Origin: Bacteroidales bacterium
GTDB taxonomy: Bacteria > Bacteroidota > Bacteroidia > Bacteroidales > Paludibacteraceae
NCBI GenBank assembly: GCA_015061145.1
Contig: SUXD01000005.1
Coordinates: 1-64,000, forward strand
Length of the DNA stretch: 64,000 bases
Reading direction: 5' to 3'
Of this stretch, positions 17,282 through 26,693 are shown one piece after another. The notes below the pieces were generated by a model. That model worked only from the letters and a program-made list of their open reading frames with translations. It searched no databases and had not been told where the DNA came from. Numbering within the stretch: the first letter of the stretch is position 1; the number at the start of each line of letters is the position of its first letter. A program made the translations under genes and the position numbers.

Positions 17282-17314
17282 AAAAAAAGCTATTTTTGTG
17301 AAAAATATATGATT

Positions 17315-17503
17315 ATGGAACCGAAAAAAATTAAATTGTCGTCAGATAAAAAAATGTCAGGGGTCTGTGGCGGACTGGCAGAGTATATGAATGTAGATGC
17401 GACAATCGTCCGCCTGTTGTATGTGTTTCTGACTTTCTTTACAGGATTTTTCCCGGGAATCATACTATATGTTGTGGCGGCTCTCATTGCGCCTAAAGAA
17501 TAG
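17315..17503 (+). CDS. PspC domain small membrane protein
   Basis: A 62-64-residue protein (alternative ATG at 17309). It starts with a short basic tail and K-M-S-G-V-C-G-G-L-A-E-Y, the PspC signature, followed by one long hydrophobic segment (about 30-58). PspC proteins are linked to envelope-stress responses. Its stop codon overlaps the uvrB GTG by one base. Confidence 0.88.
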   Translation: MEPKKIKLSSDKKMSGVCGGLAEYMNVDATIVRLLYVFLTFFTGFFPGIILYVVAALIAPKE

Positions 17504-19506
17504 TGTTTAAACTGAACTCAAAATATAAGCCTACTGGCGATCAGCCCGAAGCTATAGCGCAGCTGGTGGCCAATGTGGAAGCTGGCATCCCGTATCAGAC
17601 GCTTCTCGGCGTGACGGGGTCTGGAAAAACTTTCACCATTGCTAATGTCGTTGAACGGATTCAGCGGCCTACGCTTGTGTTGAGTCACAACAAGACGCTT
17701 GCAGCGCAACTCTACAGCGAATTCAAGAATTTTTTTCCGGATAATGCCGTAGAATATTTTGTGTCGTATTACGATTATTTTCAACCTGAAGCTTATTTGC
17801 CGATTACCGATACTTACATAGAAAAAGATTTGGCTATCAATCAGGAACTGGAAAAACTGCGTTTGTCAGCTACTTCTTCTTTGCTGTCGGGACGCAAGGA
17901 TGTGCTGGTGGTATCGTCTGTTTCGTGCCTTTATGGCATCGGCAATCCCGAAGATTTTCACAGCAATGTAATTGTGGTGAAACGCGGACAGAAACTGGTG
18001 CGCAACACCTTCTTGAGAAGTCTTGTCGATAGCCTTTATACACGCAACGAGATAGATTTGCTGCGTGGCAACTTTAGGGTGAAAGGCGAGAGCGTGGATA
18101 TTTTTCTCGCTTATGCCGATTTTGTGATTCGTGTCGTGTTTTGGGACGATGAAGTGGACGAGATTCTGGCCGTAGACCCGCAGACAGGAAAGGCGTATGA
18201 GCATTACGACGAGTATGCTATTTATCCGGCTAACATCTTTGTAACCAACAAAGAACGGTTGCAGCTGGCGCTGAACGAGATACAACAGGATTTGTCGGAA
18301 CAGGTGCGCTATTTTGAAAGTGTAGGCAAAGAATATGAAGCAAAGCGACTTACCGAAAGGGTGAATTACGATATGGAGATGATACGCGAATTGGGCTATT
18401 GCTCGGGCATCGAGAATTATTCGCGATATTTCGACGGGCGGAAACCTGGCATGCGTCCCTTCTGCCTGCTGGATTATTTTCCTAAGGACTTTTTGCTGGT
18501 CATCGACGAAAGTCATGTCACTATTCCGCAGATTCATGCTATGTACGGTGGCGACCGTTCGCGTAAGGTAAACTTGGTGGAATATGGATTCCGATTGCCT
18601 TCGGCGTTAGACAACCGCCCGCTAAAATTCGAGGAGTTTGATGCCATTACTCCGCAGACGATATATGTCTCGGCCACACCTGCCGAATACGAGTTGGCAA
18701 AATCTGACGGGTTGATAATCGAACAAGTGATTCGTCCTACAGGTTTGCTTGACCCAATAATTGATGTGCGACCGAGTCTGAATCAGATTGACGATTTGCT
18801 CGAAGAGATAAATGTGCGCGTGGAGAAGAAGGAGAGGGTACTGGTGACGACACTCACCAAACGTATGGCAGAAGAGCTGAACTCTTATCTGCTTGGCGTT
18901 GGTGTGAAGTGCAACTATATCCACTCGGATGTCGATACGCTCGACCGTGTGCAGATTATGGACGATTTGCGGAAGGGCGTTTATGATGTGCTGATTGGCG
19001 TAAATCTGCTGCGCGAGGGACTGGATTTGCCGGAAGTGTCGCTGGTGGCTATACTGGATGCCGACAAAGAGGGTTTCTTGCGTTCGCACAGGTCACTCAC
19101 ACAGACGGCAGGGCGTGCGGCGCGCAACTTGAACGGCCGTGTCATCATGTATGCCGACCATATCACCGAAAGTATGCAGAAGACGATAGACGAGACAAAC
19201 TATCGTCGCGAAAAACAAATGGCATACAACGAAAAGAACCACATAACGCCTGCTGCCGTTAGAAAAGACAGCGTGAATGTGTTGCAGAAACAGAACCCAT
19301 ACGCTTATGTGGAACCGGAAACACCGATGGCTGCCGATCCGCTGATGGAATATCTCAGCAAAGAGCAGTTGCAAAAAGTGGCGGAAAAGACTAAGAAATC
19401 CATGCTTAAAGCGGCTAAAGAGATGGACTATATGGAGGCGGCGCGCCTTCGTGACGAACTGAAGCGCATCGAAGAAAAAATCAAATCTGTCGAAAAAGGG
19501 GAGTGA
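17503..19506 (+). CDS. uvrB: UvrABC system protein B
   Basis: The damage-verifying helicase of nucleotide excision repair, working with UvrA and UvrC. The 667-residue product has Walker A G-V-T-G-S-G-K-T at about 36-43, the beta-hairpin Y-Y-D-Y-F-Q-P-E-A-Y at about 89-98, D-E-S-H, the C-terminal helicase motifs (G-V-N-L-L-R-E-G-L-D) and a UVR domain at the end (about 625-665) that contacts UvrC. Start is GTG at 17503, overlapping the PspC stop, which indicates coupling. Confidence 0.97.
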   Translation: MFKLNSKYKPTGDQPEAIAQLVANVEAGIPYQTLLGVTGSGKTFTIANVVERIQRPTLVLSHNKTLAAQLYSEFKNFFPDNAVEYFVSYYDYFQPEAYLPITDTYIEKDLAINQELEKLRLSATSSLLSGRKDVLVVSSVSCLYGIGNPEDFHSNVIVVKRGQKLVRNTFLRSLVDSLYTRNEIDLLRGNFRVKGESVDIFLAYADFVIRVVFWDDEVDEILAVDPQTGKAYEHYDEYAIYPANIFVTNKERLQLALNEIQQDLSEQVRYFESVGKEYEAKRLTERVNYDMEMIRELGYCSGIENYSRYFDGRKPGMRPFCLLDYFPKDFLLVIDESHVTIPQIHAMYGGDRSRKVNLVEYGFRLPSALDNRPLKFEEFDAITPQTIYVSATPAEYELAKSDGLIIEQVIRPTGLLDPIIDVRPSLNQIDDLLEEINVRVEKKERVLVTTLTKRMAEELNSYLLGVGVKCNYIHSDVDTLDRVQIMDDLRKGVYDVLIGVNLLREGLDLPEVSLVAILDADKEGFLRSHRSLTQTAGRAARNLNGRVIMYADHITESMQKTIDETNYRREKQMAYNEKNHITPAAVRKDSVNVLQKQNPYAYVEPETPMAADPLMEYLSKEQLQKVAEKTKKSMLKAAKEMDYMEAARLRDELKRIEEKIKSVEKGE

Positions 19507-19560
19507 TTCGATTCTTTTTCAGGCATGAACGATAAAACTCCGCCTTGTATAGCGTTGTGT

Positions 19561-20022
19561 TTAAGGTATCAGTTGGCGTTTGCCTTTGCCGTTGGCTTTG
19601 CGGAAAAGTGCATAGCGTACTCCTGGTTTGCGGTATTTCTTTCCGCCCCATCTGTCGCACTGCTGAAAATCAGAAATCCATACTTTGCCGTTGTACATGG
19701 CTATATGTCCGTGTTTCTCCGACTCAATGACAATGACGTCTCCTTTCCTCGGAGTGTAGTTTTGCTTGTCAATCTCGGTGAAACCAAGTGCTGGCAGAAA
19801 TTTGAAATAACCGTTGGCATTATGTGGATAAAAATAGGTGGGGCAGCCGCCGGCTTCGATGGCAAGGCGTACATGGCGTGCGCAGGCTCCTACAGATTTC
19901 GACTCTTTGTGTGTGGTCAGATATTCGGTGGCCTTGTCGATATTGTATGTGTGACGCGTCAGCGACATATAGCCTACGGCTGCCACAATGATGGCTGGAA
20001 TAATTAAATTACGGAGTTTCAT
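19561..20022 (-). CDS. CHAP/NlpC-P60-like cysteine peptidase, membrane-anchored
   Basis: A 153-residue protein with an N-terminal hydrophobic anchor or signal (about 5-20). A papain-like catalytic set follows: C47 in G-A-C-A-R-H-V, H106 in K-H-G-H-I-A-M-Y, and an acidic residue in W-I-S-D-F (D118). The segment P-R-K-G-D-V-I-V-I is typical of CHAP domains. Such enzymes cut peptidoglycan amide bonds in the periplasm. It could equally be an anchored housekeeping amidase or a secreted toxin; there is no immunity-like neighbour to support the latter. Confidence 0.65.
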   Translation of the reverse strand: MKLRNLIIPAIIVAAVGYMSLTRHTYNIDKATEYLTTHKESKSVGACARHVRLAIEAGGCPTYFYPHNANGYFKFLPALGFTEIDKQNYTPRKGDVIVIESEKHGHIAMYNGKVWISDFQQCDRWGGKKYRKPGVRYALFRKANGKGKRQLIP

Positions 20023-20099
20023 GGATGTGTTTGTTATGTAATCAAAAATAAAGTATTTTTTTACATTGCAAATATATGAGTTTATTTTTCGCCATTATG

Positions 20100-20130
20100 T
20101 TGCTAATTAAAAATTAAATCAGTATTTTTG
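20100..20130 (+). promoter_or_regulatory. ilv operon promoter
   Basis: TTG at 20100-20102, a 20-base spacer and TATTTTTG at 20123-20130. The transcript would start about 15 bases before the leader peptide ATG. Confidence 0.7.
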
Positions 20131-20150
20131 TGATGATTTTTAGGAAAACA

Positions 20151-20204
20151 ATGAAAAGAGCAATCACATTAGTAGTCGTGCGTCACTTGGTCGGAAAAAA
20201 CTGA
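20151..20204 (+). CDS. ilvL: ilv leader peptide (17 aa)
   Basis: The open frame MKRAITLVVVRHLVGKN begins about 15 bases after the predicted transcription start. Seven of its 17 residues are branched-chain (one Ile, two Leu, four Val, three of the Val consecutive at codons 8-10). It lies just before a terminator hairpin and the ilvD gene. Codon 8-10 stalling would cover hairpin arm 1 (20183-20190), while the stop codon (20202-20204) lies in arm 2. This is the arrangement of a translational attenuator like the ilvGMEDA leader. The symbol is given by analogy. Confidence 0.75.
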   Translation: MKRAITLVVVRHLVGKN

Positions 20205-20273
20205 GTGAGATACGGCGTTTGATTGTCAATGGATACACAAGCCTTTCTCACAAAAACGAGGAAGGCTTTTTTT
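20183..20273 (+). promoter_or_regulatory. ilv transcription attenuator (pause, antiterminator and terminator hairpins)
   Basis: Arm 1 TCACTTGG (20183-20190) pairs with CTGAGTGA (20201-20208). Arm 2 TGAGA (20206-20210) and GGC (20214-20216) pair with arm 3 TCTCA (20246-20250) and GCC (20241-20243). Arm 3 AAGCCTTTCTC (20239-20249) pairs with arm 4 GAGGAAGGCTT (20258-20268), followed by seven T (20267-20273). The 2:3 and 3:4 pairings exclude each other, as in classical amino-acid attenuators. Confidence 0.75.
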
Positions 20274-20304
20274 GATAATAAAATTTTAAAAATATTTGCA
20301 TATT

Positions 20305-22137
20305 ATGAAACACGAACTGAGAAGCAACTTTTCTACACAGGGCCGCCGTATGGCAGGAGCTCGCGCCTTGTGGTGCGCCAATGGCATGAAACACGAACAG
20401 ATGGGCAAACCGATTATTGCCATCGTCAATTCTTTCACGCAGTTTGTACCCGGACATGTGCATCTGCACGAGATAGGACAAATAGTGAAGCAGGAGATCG
20501 AGCGGCAAGGGTGTTTCGCTGCCGAGTTCGATACTATAGCCATTGACGATGGCATAGCAATGGGACACGACGGCATGCTGTATTCGTTGCCTTCGCGTGA
20601 CATTATTGCCGACAGCGTTGAATATATGGTGAACGCCCACAAAGCGGATGCCATGATATGCATCAGCAATTGCGACAAGATTACGCCGGGCATGCTCATG
20701 GCTTCGATGCGTCTGAATATCCCAACAGTGTTCGTCTCTGGTGGACCGATGGAGGCTGGCAAATGGAATGGAGAGAATGCTGATTTGATTGTGGCGATGA
20801 TAAAAGGTGCCGACACTTCGGTCTCTGACGAACAGGTGAAGGAGATTGAAAGTTGCGCTTGTCCAGGTTGCGGTTCGTGCTCGGGCATGTTTACTGCCAA
20901 TTCGATGAACTCTCTTACCGAAGCTATCGGACTTTCGTTGCCAGGCAACGGCACCATATTGGCTACACATGCCAATCGCGTTCAGCTCTTCAAGGATGCA
21001 GCAGCATTGATAGTGAAGAATGCCTATAAATATTATCAAGACGGAGACGATAGTGTGTTGCCGCGCAGCATTGCCACACGCGAGGCTTTCCTTAACGCCA
21101 TGACGCTCGACATCGCTATGGGCGGTTCAAGCAATACGGTGCTTCACTTGCTTGCTGTGGCGCACGAAGCTGGCGTAGATTTCAAAATGGCGGATATTGA
21201 CGCTCTTTCACGTAAAGTGCCTTGCTTGTGTAAACTTGCGCCTAATACGCAGAAGTATTCTATGCAAGAGTGCAACCGTGCGGGCGGCATTCTGAATATC
21301 ATGGTAGAACTGGACAAAGCTCATTTGCTGAATACTTCGTTGAAGCGTGTGAACGGCAGTACATTGGCGCAGGATCTGGATAAATACAATATCTGTAAAC
21401 CGAAAGTTGATGCCGAGGCACAGCGTATCTACGAGAGTGCGCCGGGTGGAAAATTCAGCATTCAGATGGGTTCGCAGTCATGCAAATGGCCGTTGCTCGA
21501 TACCGACCGCGCCGCAGGTTGCATCCGCGATGTGGAACACGCGTATTCAAAAGACGGCGGTTTGGCTGTGTTGTTCGGCAACATTGCACAAGACGGTTGT
21601 GTGATAAAGACTGCCGGAGTTGACGAGAGCATCTGGCATTTCCGCGGAACGGCAAAGGTGTTCACTTCGCAAGACAGTGCTTGCGAAGGCATTCTTGGCG
21701 GAAAGGTGAAAAGCGGGGACGTGGTGGTCATCACTTACGAAGGCCCGAAAGGCGGTCCGGGAATGCAAGAAATGCTTTATCCCACTTCGTATATCAAATC
21801 GATGCACTTGGGCAAAGAGTGCGCTTTGATTACCGACGGTCGTTTCTCGGGCGGCACCTCTGGCTTGAGCATCGGACATATATCGCCGGAAGCGGCTTCG
21901 GGCGGAAATATAGGTCTGGTACGCGATGGCGATGTGATAGAAATCGATATCCCGAGCCGCAGCATCAATGTGTTGCTTTCTGACGAAGAACTGAATGCGC
22001 GTCGCAAGGCAGAAGAGGCGAGGGGAAAAGAGGCCTTCACACCGAAAGACAGAAACCGTATTGTGTCGAAGTCGCTCAAGGCGTATGCCAGCCTTGTTAG
22101 CTCGGCTGACAAAGGTGCGATAAGGTTGATTGATTGA
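20305..22137 (+). CDS. ilvD: Dihydroxy-acid dehydratase
   Basis: The third enzyme of valine/isoleucine synthesis: it dehydrates 2,3-dihydroxy acids to 2-keto acids using an Fe-S cluster in the cytoplasm. The 610-residue product has the cluster-binding segments [10 protein letters not shown] (about 120) and [16 protein letters not shown] (about 193-208). The C-terminal swivel domain has G-R-F-S-G-G-T-S-G. The ATG at 20305 gives the normal N-terminus. It is the first structural gene after the attenuator. Confidence 0.97.
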   Translation: MKHELRSNFSTQGRRMAGARALWCANGMKHEQMGKPIIAIVNSFTQFVPGHVHLHEIGQIVKQEIERQGCFAAEFDTIAIDDGIAMGHDGMLYSLPSRDIIADSVEYMVNAHKADAMICISNCDKITPGMLMASMRLNIPTVFVSGGPMEAGKWNGENADLIVAMIKGADTSVSDEQVKEIESCACPGCGSCSGMFTANSMNSLTEAIGLSLPGNGTILATHANRVQLFKDAAALIVKNAYKYYQDGDDSVLPRSIATREAFLNAMTLDIAMGGSSNTVLHLLAVAHEAGVDFKMADIDALSRKVPCLCKLAPNTQKYSMQECNRAGGILNIMVELDKAHLLNTSLKRVNGSTLAQDLDKYNICKPKVDAEAQRIYESAPGGKFSIQMGSQSCKWPLLDTDRAAGCIRDVEHAYSKDGGLAVLFGNIAQDGCVIKTAGVDESIWHFRGTAKVFTSQDSACEGILGGKVKSGDVVVITYEGPKGGPGMQEMLYPTSYIKSMHLGKECALITDGRFSGGTSGLSIGHISPEAASGGNIGLVRDGDVIEIDIPSRSINVLLSDEELNARRKAEEARGKEAFTPKDRNRIVSKSLKAYASLVSSADKGAIRLID

Positions 22138-22159
22138 TAAATTGCATATAGAAGGACAA

Positions 22160-23857
22160 ATGGAAAATAAAGAGAATATAACAGGCTCGGAAGCGTTGTT
22201 GCGTTCGCTTCTCAATGAGGGTGTTGATACAATATTCGGTTATCCGGGCGGAAGCATTATCCCTGTTTATGATGCTTTGTATGATTATAAAGATAGGCTT
22301 AATCATGTGCTGATGCGCCATGAACAGGGCGCTACCCATGCGGCACAAGGCTATGCTCGCGTGTCGGGGCGTGTGGGGGTCTGCTTTGTTACAAGCGGTC
22401 CTGGTGCCACTAATGCCATTACAGGCATAGGCGATGCGATGATGGACAGCACGCCAATGGTAGTTGTCGCCGGACAAGTGGGGGCGTCAGCGTTGGGAAC
22501 TGATGCCTTTCAGGAAATTGATGTGATTGGTATCACTTCGCCTATTACAAAATGGAGTTATCAGATTCGCAAGGCTGAGGATATAGCATGGGCTGTGGCT
22601 CGGGCTTTCTATATAGCAAAAAGCGGTCGGCCTGGTCCTGTTGTGCTCGATTTTACGAAAAATGCACAATTGGAAAGGGTTGATTATGTTCCGCAGAAAT
22701 GTAACTTCATTCGCAGTTATCAGCCGGTTCCTGATATGGATAAAGAAAAAATAGAACAGGCGGCAGCATTGATTAATAATGCGAAAAAACCTTTGGCGCT
22801 TGTAGGACAAGGCGTGATATTAGGCGGCGCAGAACAAGAACTGAAATTCTTTTTGGAGAAGGCTGACATTCCGGCTGCCTACACTTTGTTGGGCGAATCG
22901 GCGATGGAGAGCGATTATCCGCTCAATCGCGGCATGCTTGGAATGCATGGAAACGTGGCGCCCAACATGAAGACAAACGAATGTGATGTGCTGATTGCCA
23001 TCGGTATGCGTTTCGACGACCGTGTGACAGGTAAACTCGCTACATACGCCAAACAGGCAAAAGTGATACATTTCGACATCGATCCGTCTGAAATAAATAA
23101 AAATGTTAAGGCGGATGTCGCAGTGCTTGGCAATGTGAAAGAAACATTGCCGTTGGTGTCAGCTAAGCTGAAAGAGAATAGTCATAAGGAGTGGATTGCA
23201 TCTTTCGATGAATATGACAAAAAAGAATACGATAAGGTTGTCAGCAAGGAACTGGAAACGGAAGACGGTCCGATAAAAATGGGCGAAGTGGTACGGAAAG
23301 TTTCGGAGGCGGCTGCAAACAAAGCGGTGCTTGTTACCGATGTCGGACAGAACCAGATGATGGCAGCACGCTATTTCAAGTTCACTCAAACCCGAAGTGT
23401 GGTCACTTCTGGTGGACTGGGCACGATGGGATTTGGAATTCCGGCCGCTATTGGTGCCAAAATCGCCGCTCCAGAACGTACGGTGTGCCTTTTCTGCGGA
23501 GACGGAGGTTTCCAAATGACAATGCAGGAACTAGGTACAATTCTGCAAAGCGAAGTGGGCGTGAAAATTATCTTGCTCGATAATGAATGGCTGGGCATGG
23601 TTCGCCAATGGCAAGAGTTGTTCTGGCATGAACGCTATTCGGCAACATTGATGAAAAATCCAGACTTTCAGGGGGTGGCAAATTCCTATGGAATCAAAAG
23701 CCGACGGGTGACAACAAGGGAAGAACTTGCCGAAGGCATAGCCGAAATGCTGTCGGACAACGAGGCTTATTTGCTGGTAGTGAATGTAGAGAAAAAGGGG
23801 TTGGTGCTCCCAATGACTCCTGCAGGAACTGATGTGACAAACATAGTACTCGAATAA
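22160..23857 (+). CDS. ilvB: Acetolactate synthase large subunit
   Basis: The TPP-dependent enzyme that condenses two pyruvates, or pyruvate and 2-oxobutyrate, as the first committed step to Val/Leu/Ile. The 565-residue protein shows F-G-Y-P-G-G and the catalytic Glu in R-H-E-Q-G-A-T-H at the N-terminus. A central domain follows, then the TPP/Mg motif G-D-G-G-F-Q-M-T-M-Q-E-L ending N-E-W-L-G-M at about 450-485. The ATG at 22160 is preceded by AGGA and lies 22 bases after ilvD. Confidence 0.97.
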   Translation: MENKENITGSEALLRSLLNEGVDTIFGYPGGSIIPVYDALYDYKDRLNHVLMRHEQGATHAAQGYARVSGRVGVCFVTSGPGATNAITGIGDAMMDSTPMVVVAGQVGASALGTDAFQEIDVIGITSPITKWSYQIRKAEDIAWAVARAFYIAKSGRPGPVVLDFTKNAQLERVDYVPQKCNFIRSYQPVPDMDKEKIEQAAALINNAKKPLALVGQGVILGGAEQELKFFLEKADIPAAYTLLGESAMESDYPLNRGMLGMHGNVAPNMKTNECDVLIAIGMRFDDRVTGKLATYAKQAKVIHFDIDPSEINKNVKADVAVLGNVKETLPLVSAKLKENSHKEWIASFDEYDKKEYDKVVSKELETEDGPIKMGEVVRKVSEAAANKAVLVTDVGQNQMMAARYFKFTQTRSVVTSGGLGTMGFGIPAAIGAKIAAPERTVCLFCGDGGFQMTMQELGTILQSEVGVKIILLDNEWLGMVRQWQELFWHERYSATLMKNPDFQGVANSYGIKSRRVTTREELAEGIAEMLSDNEAYLLVVNVEKKGLVLPMTPAGTDVTNIVLE

Positions 23858-23888
23858 TTCCCGATTATTGATAGCTTTTTTTTTGAAT

Positions 23889-24440
23889 ATGGAAAAGAAA
23901 TTATATACCATTACGATTTTCTCGGAAAATACTCCGGGTTTGTTGAATCAGATTACAATTATTTTCACGCGGAGGCAATTGAACATCGAAACGCTTTCAG
24001 TCTCGCCTTCGTCTATTAAAGGAGTGCACAAATATACAATTTCCGTTTGCTGCGATGCCGATATGATAGAAAAGGTCATCAAGCAGATTGAAAAACGCAT
24101 AGATGTGATACGTGCGTTCTATAATACTGACGACGAACTGGTGTATCAGGAAATCGCTCTCTATAAGGTAAGCACTGAGGCTTTGCTCGATGGTAACCTA
24201 GAAGCGATAATACGCAAGCATAATGCTCGCATCCTGGAAGTGGACCGCGTTTATACCATTATAGAAAAAACTGGACATACAGAGGAAACGAAACAGCTTT
24301 TTGATGAACTGAACGAGTTCAATGTGCTGCAATTTGTGCGTTCGGGTCGTATCGCTATAACTAAATCGCCAATTGAGCGTTTAACGGATTATATCGCTAA
24401 ACGGGAGTCGCGAAGAAAAGAATTGGAAGAAAAGGCTTGA
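23889..24440 (+). CDS. ilvN: Acetolactate synthase regulatory (small) subunit
   Basis: A 183-residue regulatory partner of IlvB that confers valine feedback inhibition. An N-terminal ACT domain (about 1-78, beginning K-L-Y-T-I-T-I-F-S-E-N-T-P-G-L-L) is followed by the ALS small-subunit C-terminal domain. The ATG at 23889 is used; the ATG at 23868 would add residues absent from the family. The next gene starts four bases after the stop. Confidence 0.95.
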   Translation: MEKKLYTITIFSENTPGLLNQITIIFTRRQLNIETLSVSPSSIKGVHKYTISVCCDADMIEKVIKQIEKRIDVIRAFYNTDDELVYQEIALYKVSTEALLDGNLEAIIRKHNARILEVDRVYTIIEKTGHTEETKQLFDELNEFNVLQFVRSGRIAITKSPIERLTDYIAKRESRRKELEEKA

Positions 24441-24444
24441 GGAT

Positions 24445-25164
24445 ATGAAAGGTAATTTTTCATACAAGGTGTTGTCGCAGGAAGTTGATTTTCAGAAAAG
24501 ACAGACTTTGGCGGCTTTTGGTACTGCTTTGCTCGAATCGGCGGCAAGAAATGCCGATGCTAATGGTTTCGGACTGCGTTTGTTGCAGCAAAATCAGACA
24601 ACGTGGGTGTTGAATAAAATGGTGATTGATTTCTCTCGCATATTGTCAGACGGGCAGTTTTATAAAGTAGAAACTTGGGTGGGCGATGTCAATCGCCTTG
24701 CCACCACTCGATATTTTCGTGTGGTGGATGCTGACGAAAGACCAGTGGCCGAAGTCTATTCTAATTGGGTGATGCTTGATATGAACACCCGTCGTCCGGT
24801 CAATCTTGAAGAGGTGAAAGGACTTGCGCAGGCTGTGGAACAAGAAAAACTGATGATAGATCGTCCGGTGCGCATTCTGTCTGTCGATGAACCTCCTGTG
24901 TTTTTGTTGCAAGCAAAATATAGTGACATCGACATCAATGGGCATGTCAACAGCATGCGCTATGTGCAGTGGATGAGTGATTTGTTTTCGCGTGATTTTT
25001 ATGAGTGTCACTCGTTGAAGCGCTTTGAGATAAATTATGCCAATGAAGTGAAATGGGGCGACGATTTTGCGATATGCAAGGTTAAAGTGGCCGACAATGA
25101 CTTTCATATCGAGATTAAAAGCGAAGATAAGTCCTATTGCAGGGCAAGAATGCTGTTTGATTGA
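24445..25164 (+). CDS. Acyl-ACP thioesterase (FatA-like, double hotdog)
   Basis: A 239-residue protein of the acyl-ACP thioesterase family. Two hotdog halves are visible, with the second containing the catalytic-type D-I-D-I-N-G-H-V-N-S-M-R-Y (about 167-179, with Asn and His). It hydrolyses acyl-ACP to free fatty acids. It sits four bases after ilvN in the same transcript. This position in the ilv operon is characteristic of Bacteroidales, and may link branched-chain keto acid supply to branched fatty acids (inference). Confidence 0.88.
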   Translation: MKGNFSYKVLSQEVDFQKRQTLAAFGTALLESAARNADANGFGLRLLQQNQTTWVLNKMVIDFSRILSDGQFYKVETWVGDVNRLATTRYFRVVDADERPVAEVYSNWVMLDMNTRRPVNLEEVKGLAQAVEQEKLMIDRPVRILSVDEPPVFLLQAKYSDIDINGHVNSMRYVQWMSDLFSRDFYECHSLKRFEINYANEVKWGDDFAICKVKVADNDFHIEIKSEDKSYCRARMLFD

Positions 25165-25181
25165 CAGATAGAATTAAAAGT

Positions 25182-26057
25182 TTATAACGTTCGGAATTTT
25201 TGGGGTGAAACTCCCTTGTGTCGTATGAAAAAATGACTGAAAGAAGCTAAATCGGCAAAGTGAAGAGCTTCTGCAATTTGTGCAGCGCTTTGGCTTGAAG
25301 TGCGGAGCATGAATGAAGCTTCCATCATGATAAGGCGGTTGATGTAGTCAAGCACCGTGCGTCCGCTTGCCCGTTTTACGATTCGTGAAAGATAATCGGG
25401 GGTGATATTTAATCGCTCGGCGTAAAAGTCAATGTTATGATGTGCTGCAAAATGTCTTGGCAATAACTGCATAAAATCTATAAATAATTCCTCTGTGCGT
25501 TTGGGTAGTTTTTTTGTTACAGACTTTTGCTCTTTGATGTTCTGTATTTCAAGCAGAAAAATACTTAATAGCATTTGTAGAATTTCCTTTTTATATGCAT
25601 GTTTTGATTGCATAAGTCCTATAATTTCGTGCATTTTGGCGACAATGCGGCGAGCTGTGTTGTACGTAAGCGTTATCTTCTGCGTTTGGAGTTGTACAAT
25701 AGGTGTGTAAACAATACTTATAAGATCTCGTACATAAGGAATGCGGAATGTAGCCTCTTCATCTGCAAGCAGGCAGATGCCGCAGTAGTCGTCCGATGTG
25801 TTGATAATTTTTACGGGTTGTCCTGGTGAATATATGTATAAATCGTTAGGGTGTAGTGTCAGCGTTTTCAAGTTGTTCTGAATAGTGACGGTTCCTTTTG
25901 TTACGATAGTAAAAGTGTAAGCAAGAACATATCCGTGCGTTTCGTTGGTTCGGAGAGTGTCTGCAGCGTTCGTCTTATAGCAAAATATCTCACCGTCCCA
26001 ATCTTTAAAAGGTGCTTTCCCGAATGTCAGCATCCATGCTTCTTTCAGACTGTACAT
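25182..26057 (-). CDS. AraC family transcriptional regulator
   Basis: A 291-residue protein with an N-terminal cupin-like sensing domain (about 20-150). A C-terminal double helix-turn-helix follows (about 195-290: A-E-R-L-N-I-T-P-D-Y-L-S-R and I-A-E-A-L-H-F-A-D-L-A-S-F-S-H-F-F). The ATG at 26057 follows a -7 element at 26075-26082. It is divergent from the ferritin-like gene and may control that cassette; this is inferred from position only. Confidence 0.88.
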   Translation of the reverse strand: MYSLKEAWMLTFGKAPFKDWDGEIFCYKTNAADTLRTNETHGYVLAYTFTIVTKGTVTIQNNLKTLTLHPNDLYIYSPGQPVKIINTSDDYCGICLLADEEATFRIPYVRDLISIVYTPIVQLQTQKITLTYNTARRIVAKMHEIIGLMQSKHAYKKEILQMLLSIFLLEIQNIKEQKSVTKKLPKRTEELFIDFMQLLPRHFAAHHNIDFYAERLNITPDYLSRIVKRASGRTVLDYINRLIMMEASFMLRTSSQSAAQIAEALHFADLASFSHFFIRHKGVSPQKFRTL

Positions 26058-26074
26058 GTTTTTGGTTTTTGATA

Positions 26075-26082
26075 CAAAGATA
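26075..26082 (-). promoter_or_regulatory. -7 element for the AraC regulator
   Basis: TATCTTTG on the minus strand, 17 bases before the ATG. Confidence 0.45.
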
Positions 26083-26159
26083 GAATAAAAAAACACAATT
26101 GGTCGCTTTCAGACAAATATTGTTCTTTCTTATGTTTCTTTTTGTATGCTGATTCTGCT

Positions 26160-26167
26160 TATATTTG
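26160..26167 (+). promoter_or_regulatory. -7 element for the ferritin-like gene
   Basis: TATATTTG, 30 bases before the ATG at 26198. A TTTG at 26141-26144 is a possible but closely spaced -33. Confidence 0.45.
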
Positions 26168-26197
26168 CCAAAGTTAACGTCAAAAAACACATTACTT

Positions 26198-26656
26198 ATG
26201 GACAAACAAAAATCTATAGAAGCACTTCAGTTCTTCATCACTAATCTGAACGCTCAGTCGTTCCAGCACAAATTACAGGCAAAAGTGTTCGGCTCACTCG
26301 GATTCCACAAGTTGGAAACGAAGTATCAGGAACATGCAGAAGAGGAGCAAGGGTTTGTTGATCAGTTTATCGACCGTCTGCTCGACCTCGGTGGCGATCT
26401 GAAACAGGAAGCTGTTGAAGCTCAGACTCTATATAAGGATCCAATAGAATTCCTGAAAGCAGACTACAAGGTTTCTGTTGACGGCATTGAGATGCTTCGC
26501 AAGTGTATCGACAGCATAAAGGACGACCTCACCACTTTCGATATATTGAAGGACTACCTGAAGGACGAGGAAGAGGATATGTATTGGAGCGAGGAACAGT
26601 TGGGTCTCATCGAATGTATCGGTTCGAAGCCTTGGCTTATGAAAGCAGCTCTTTAA
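26198..26656 (+). CDS. Bacterioferritin/Dps-like ferritin (possible DPSL thioferritin)
   Basis: A 152-residue four-helix ferritin-like protein. Helix B carries E-T-K-Y-Q-E-H-A-E-E-E-Q. Helix D carries D-E-E-E-D-M-Y-W-S-E-E-Q-L-G-L-I-E-C-I-G, close to the bacterioferritin E-E-x-H-x-D-W motif but with Asp in place of the His ligand. Two cysteines (C103, C140) would fit the Dps-like thioferritins known from Bacteroides and archaea; this subgroup call is tentative. The role is iron storage and peroxide detoxification in the cytoplasm. It is the first gene of the redox cassette. Confidence 0.78.
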   Translation: MDKQKSIEALQFFITNLNAQSFQHKLQAKVFGSLGFHKLETKYQEHAEEEQGFVDQFIDRLLDLGGDLKQEAVEAQTLYKDPIEFLKADYKVSVDGIEMLRKCIDSIKDDLTTFDILKDYLKDEEEDMYWSEEQLGLIECIGSKPWLMKAAL

Positions 26657-26693
26657 TCAAAAACATTTTTCTAACCTAAAAAACATGAAAATT

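Noticed and set aside
19561..20022. CHAP-like protein as a type VI or contact-dependent effector
   Set aside because: No immunity gene, secretion gene or effector marker nearby; the N-terminal anchor fits an ordinary envelope hydrolase.
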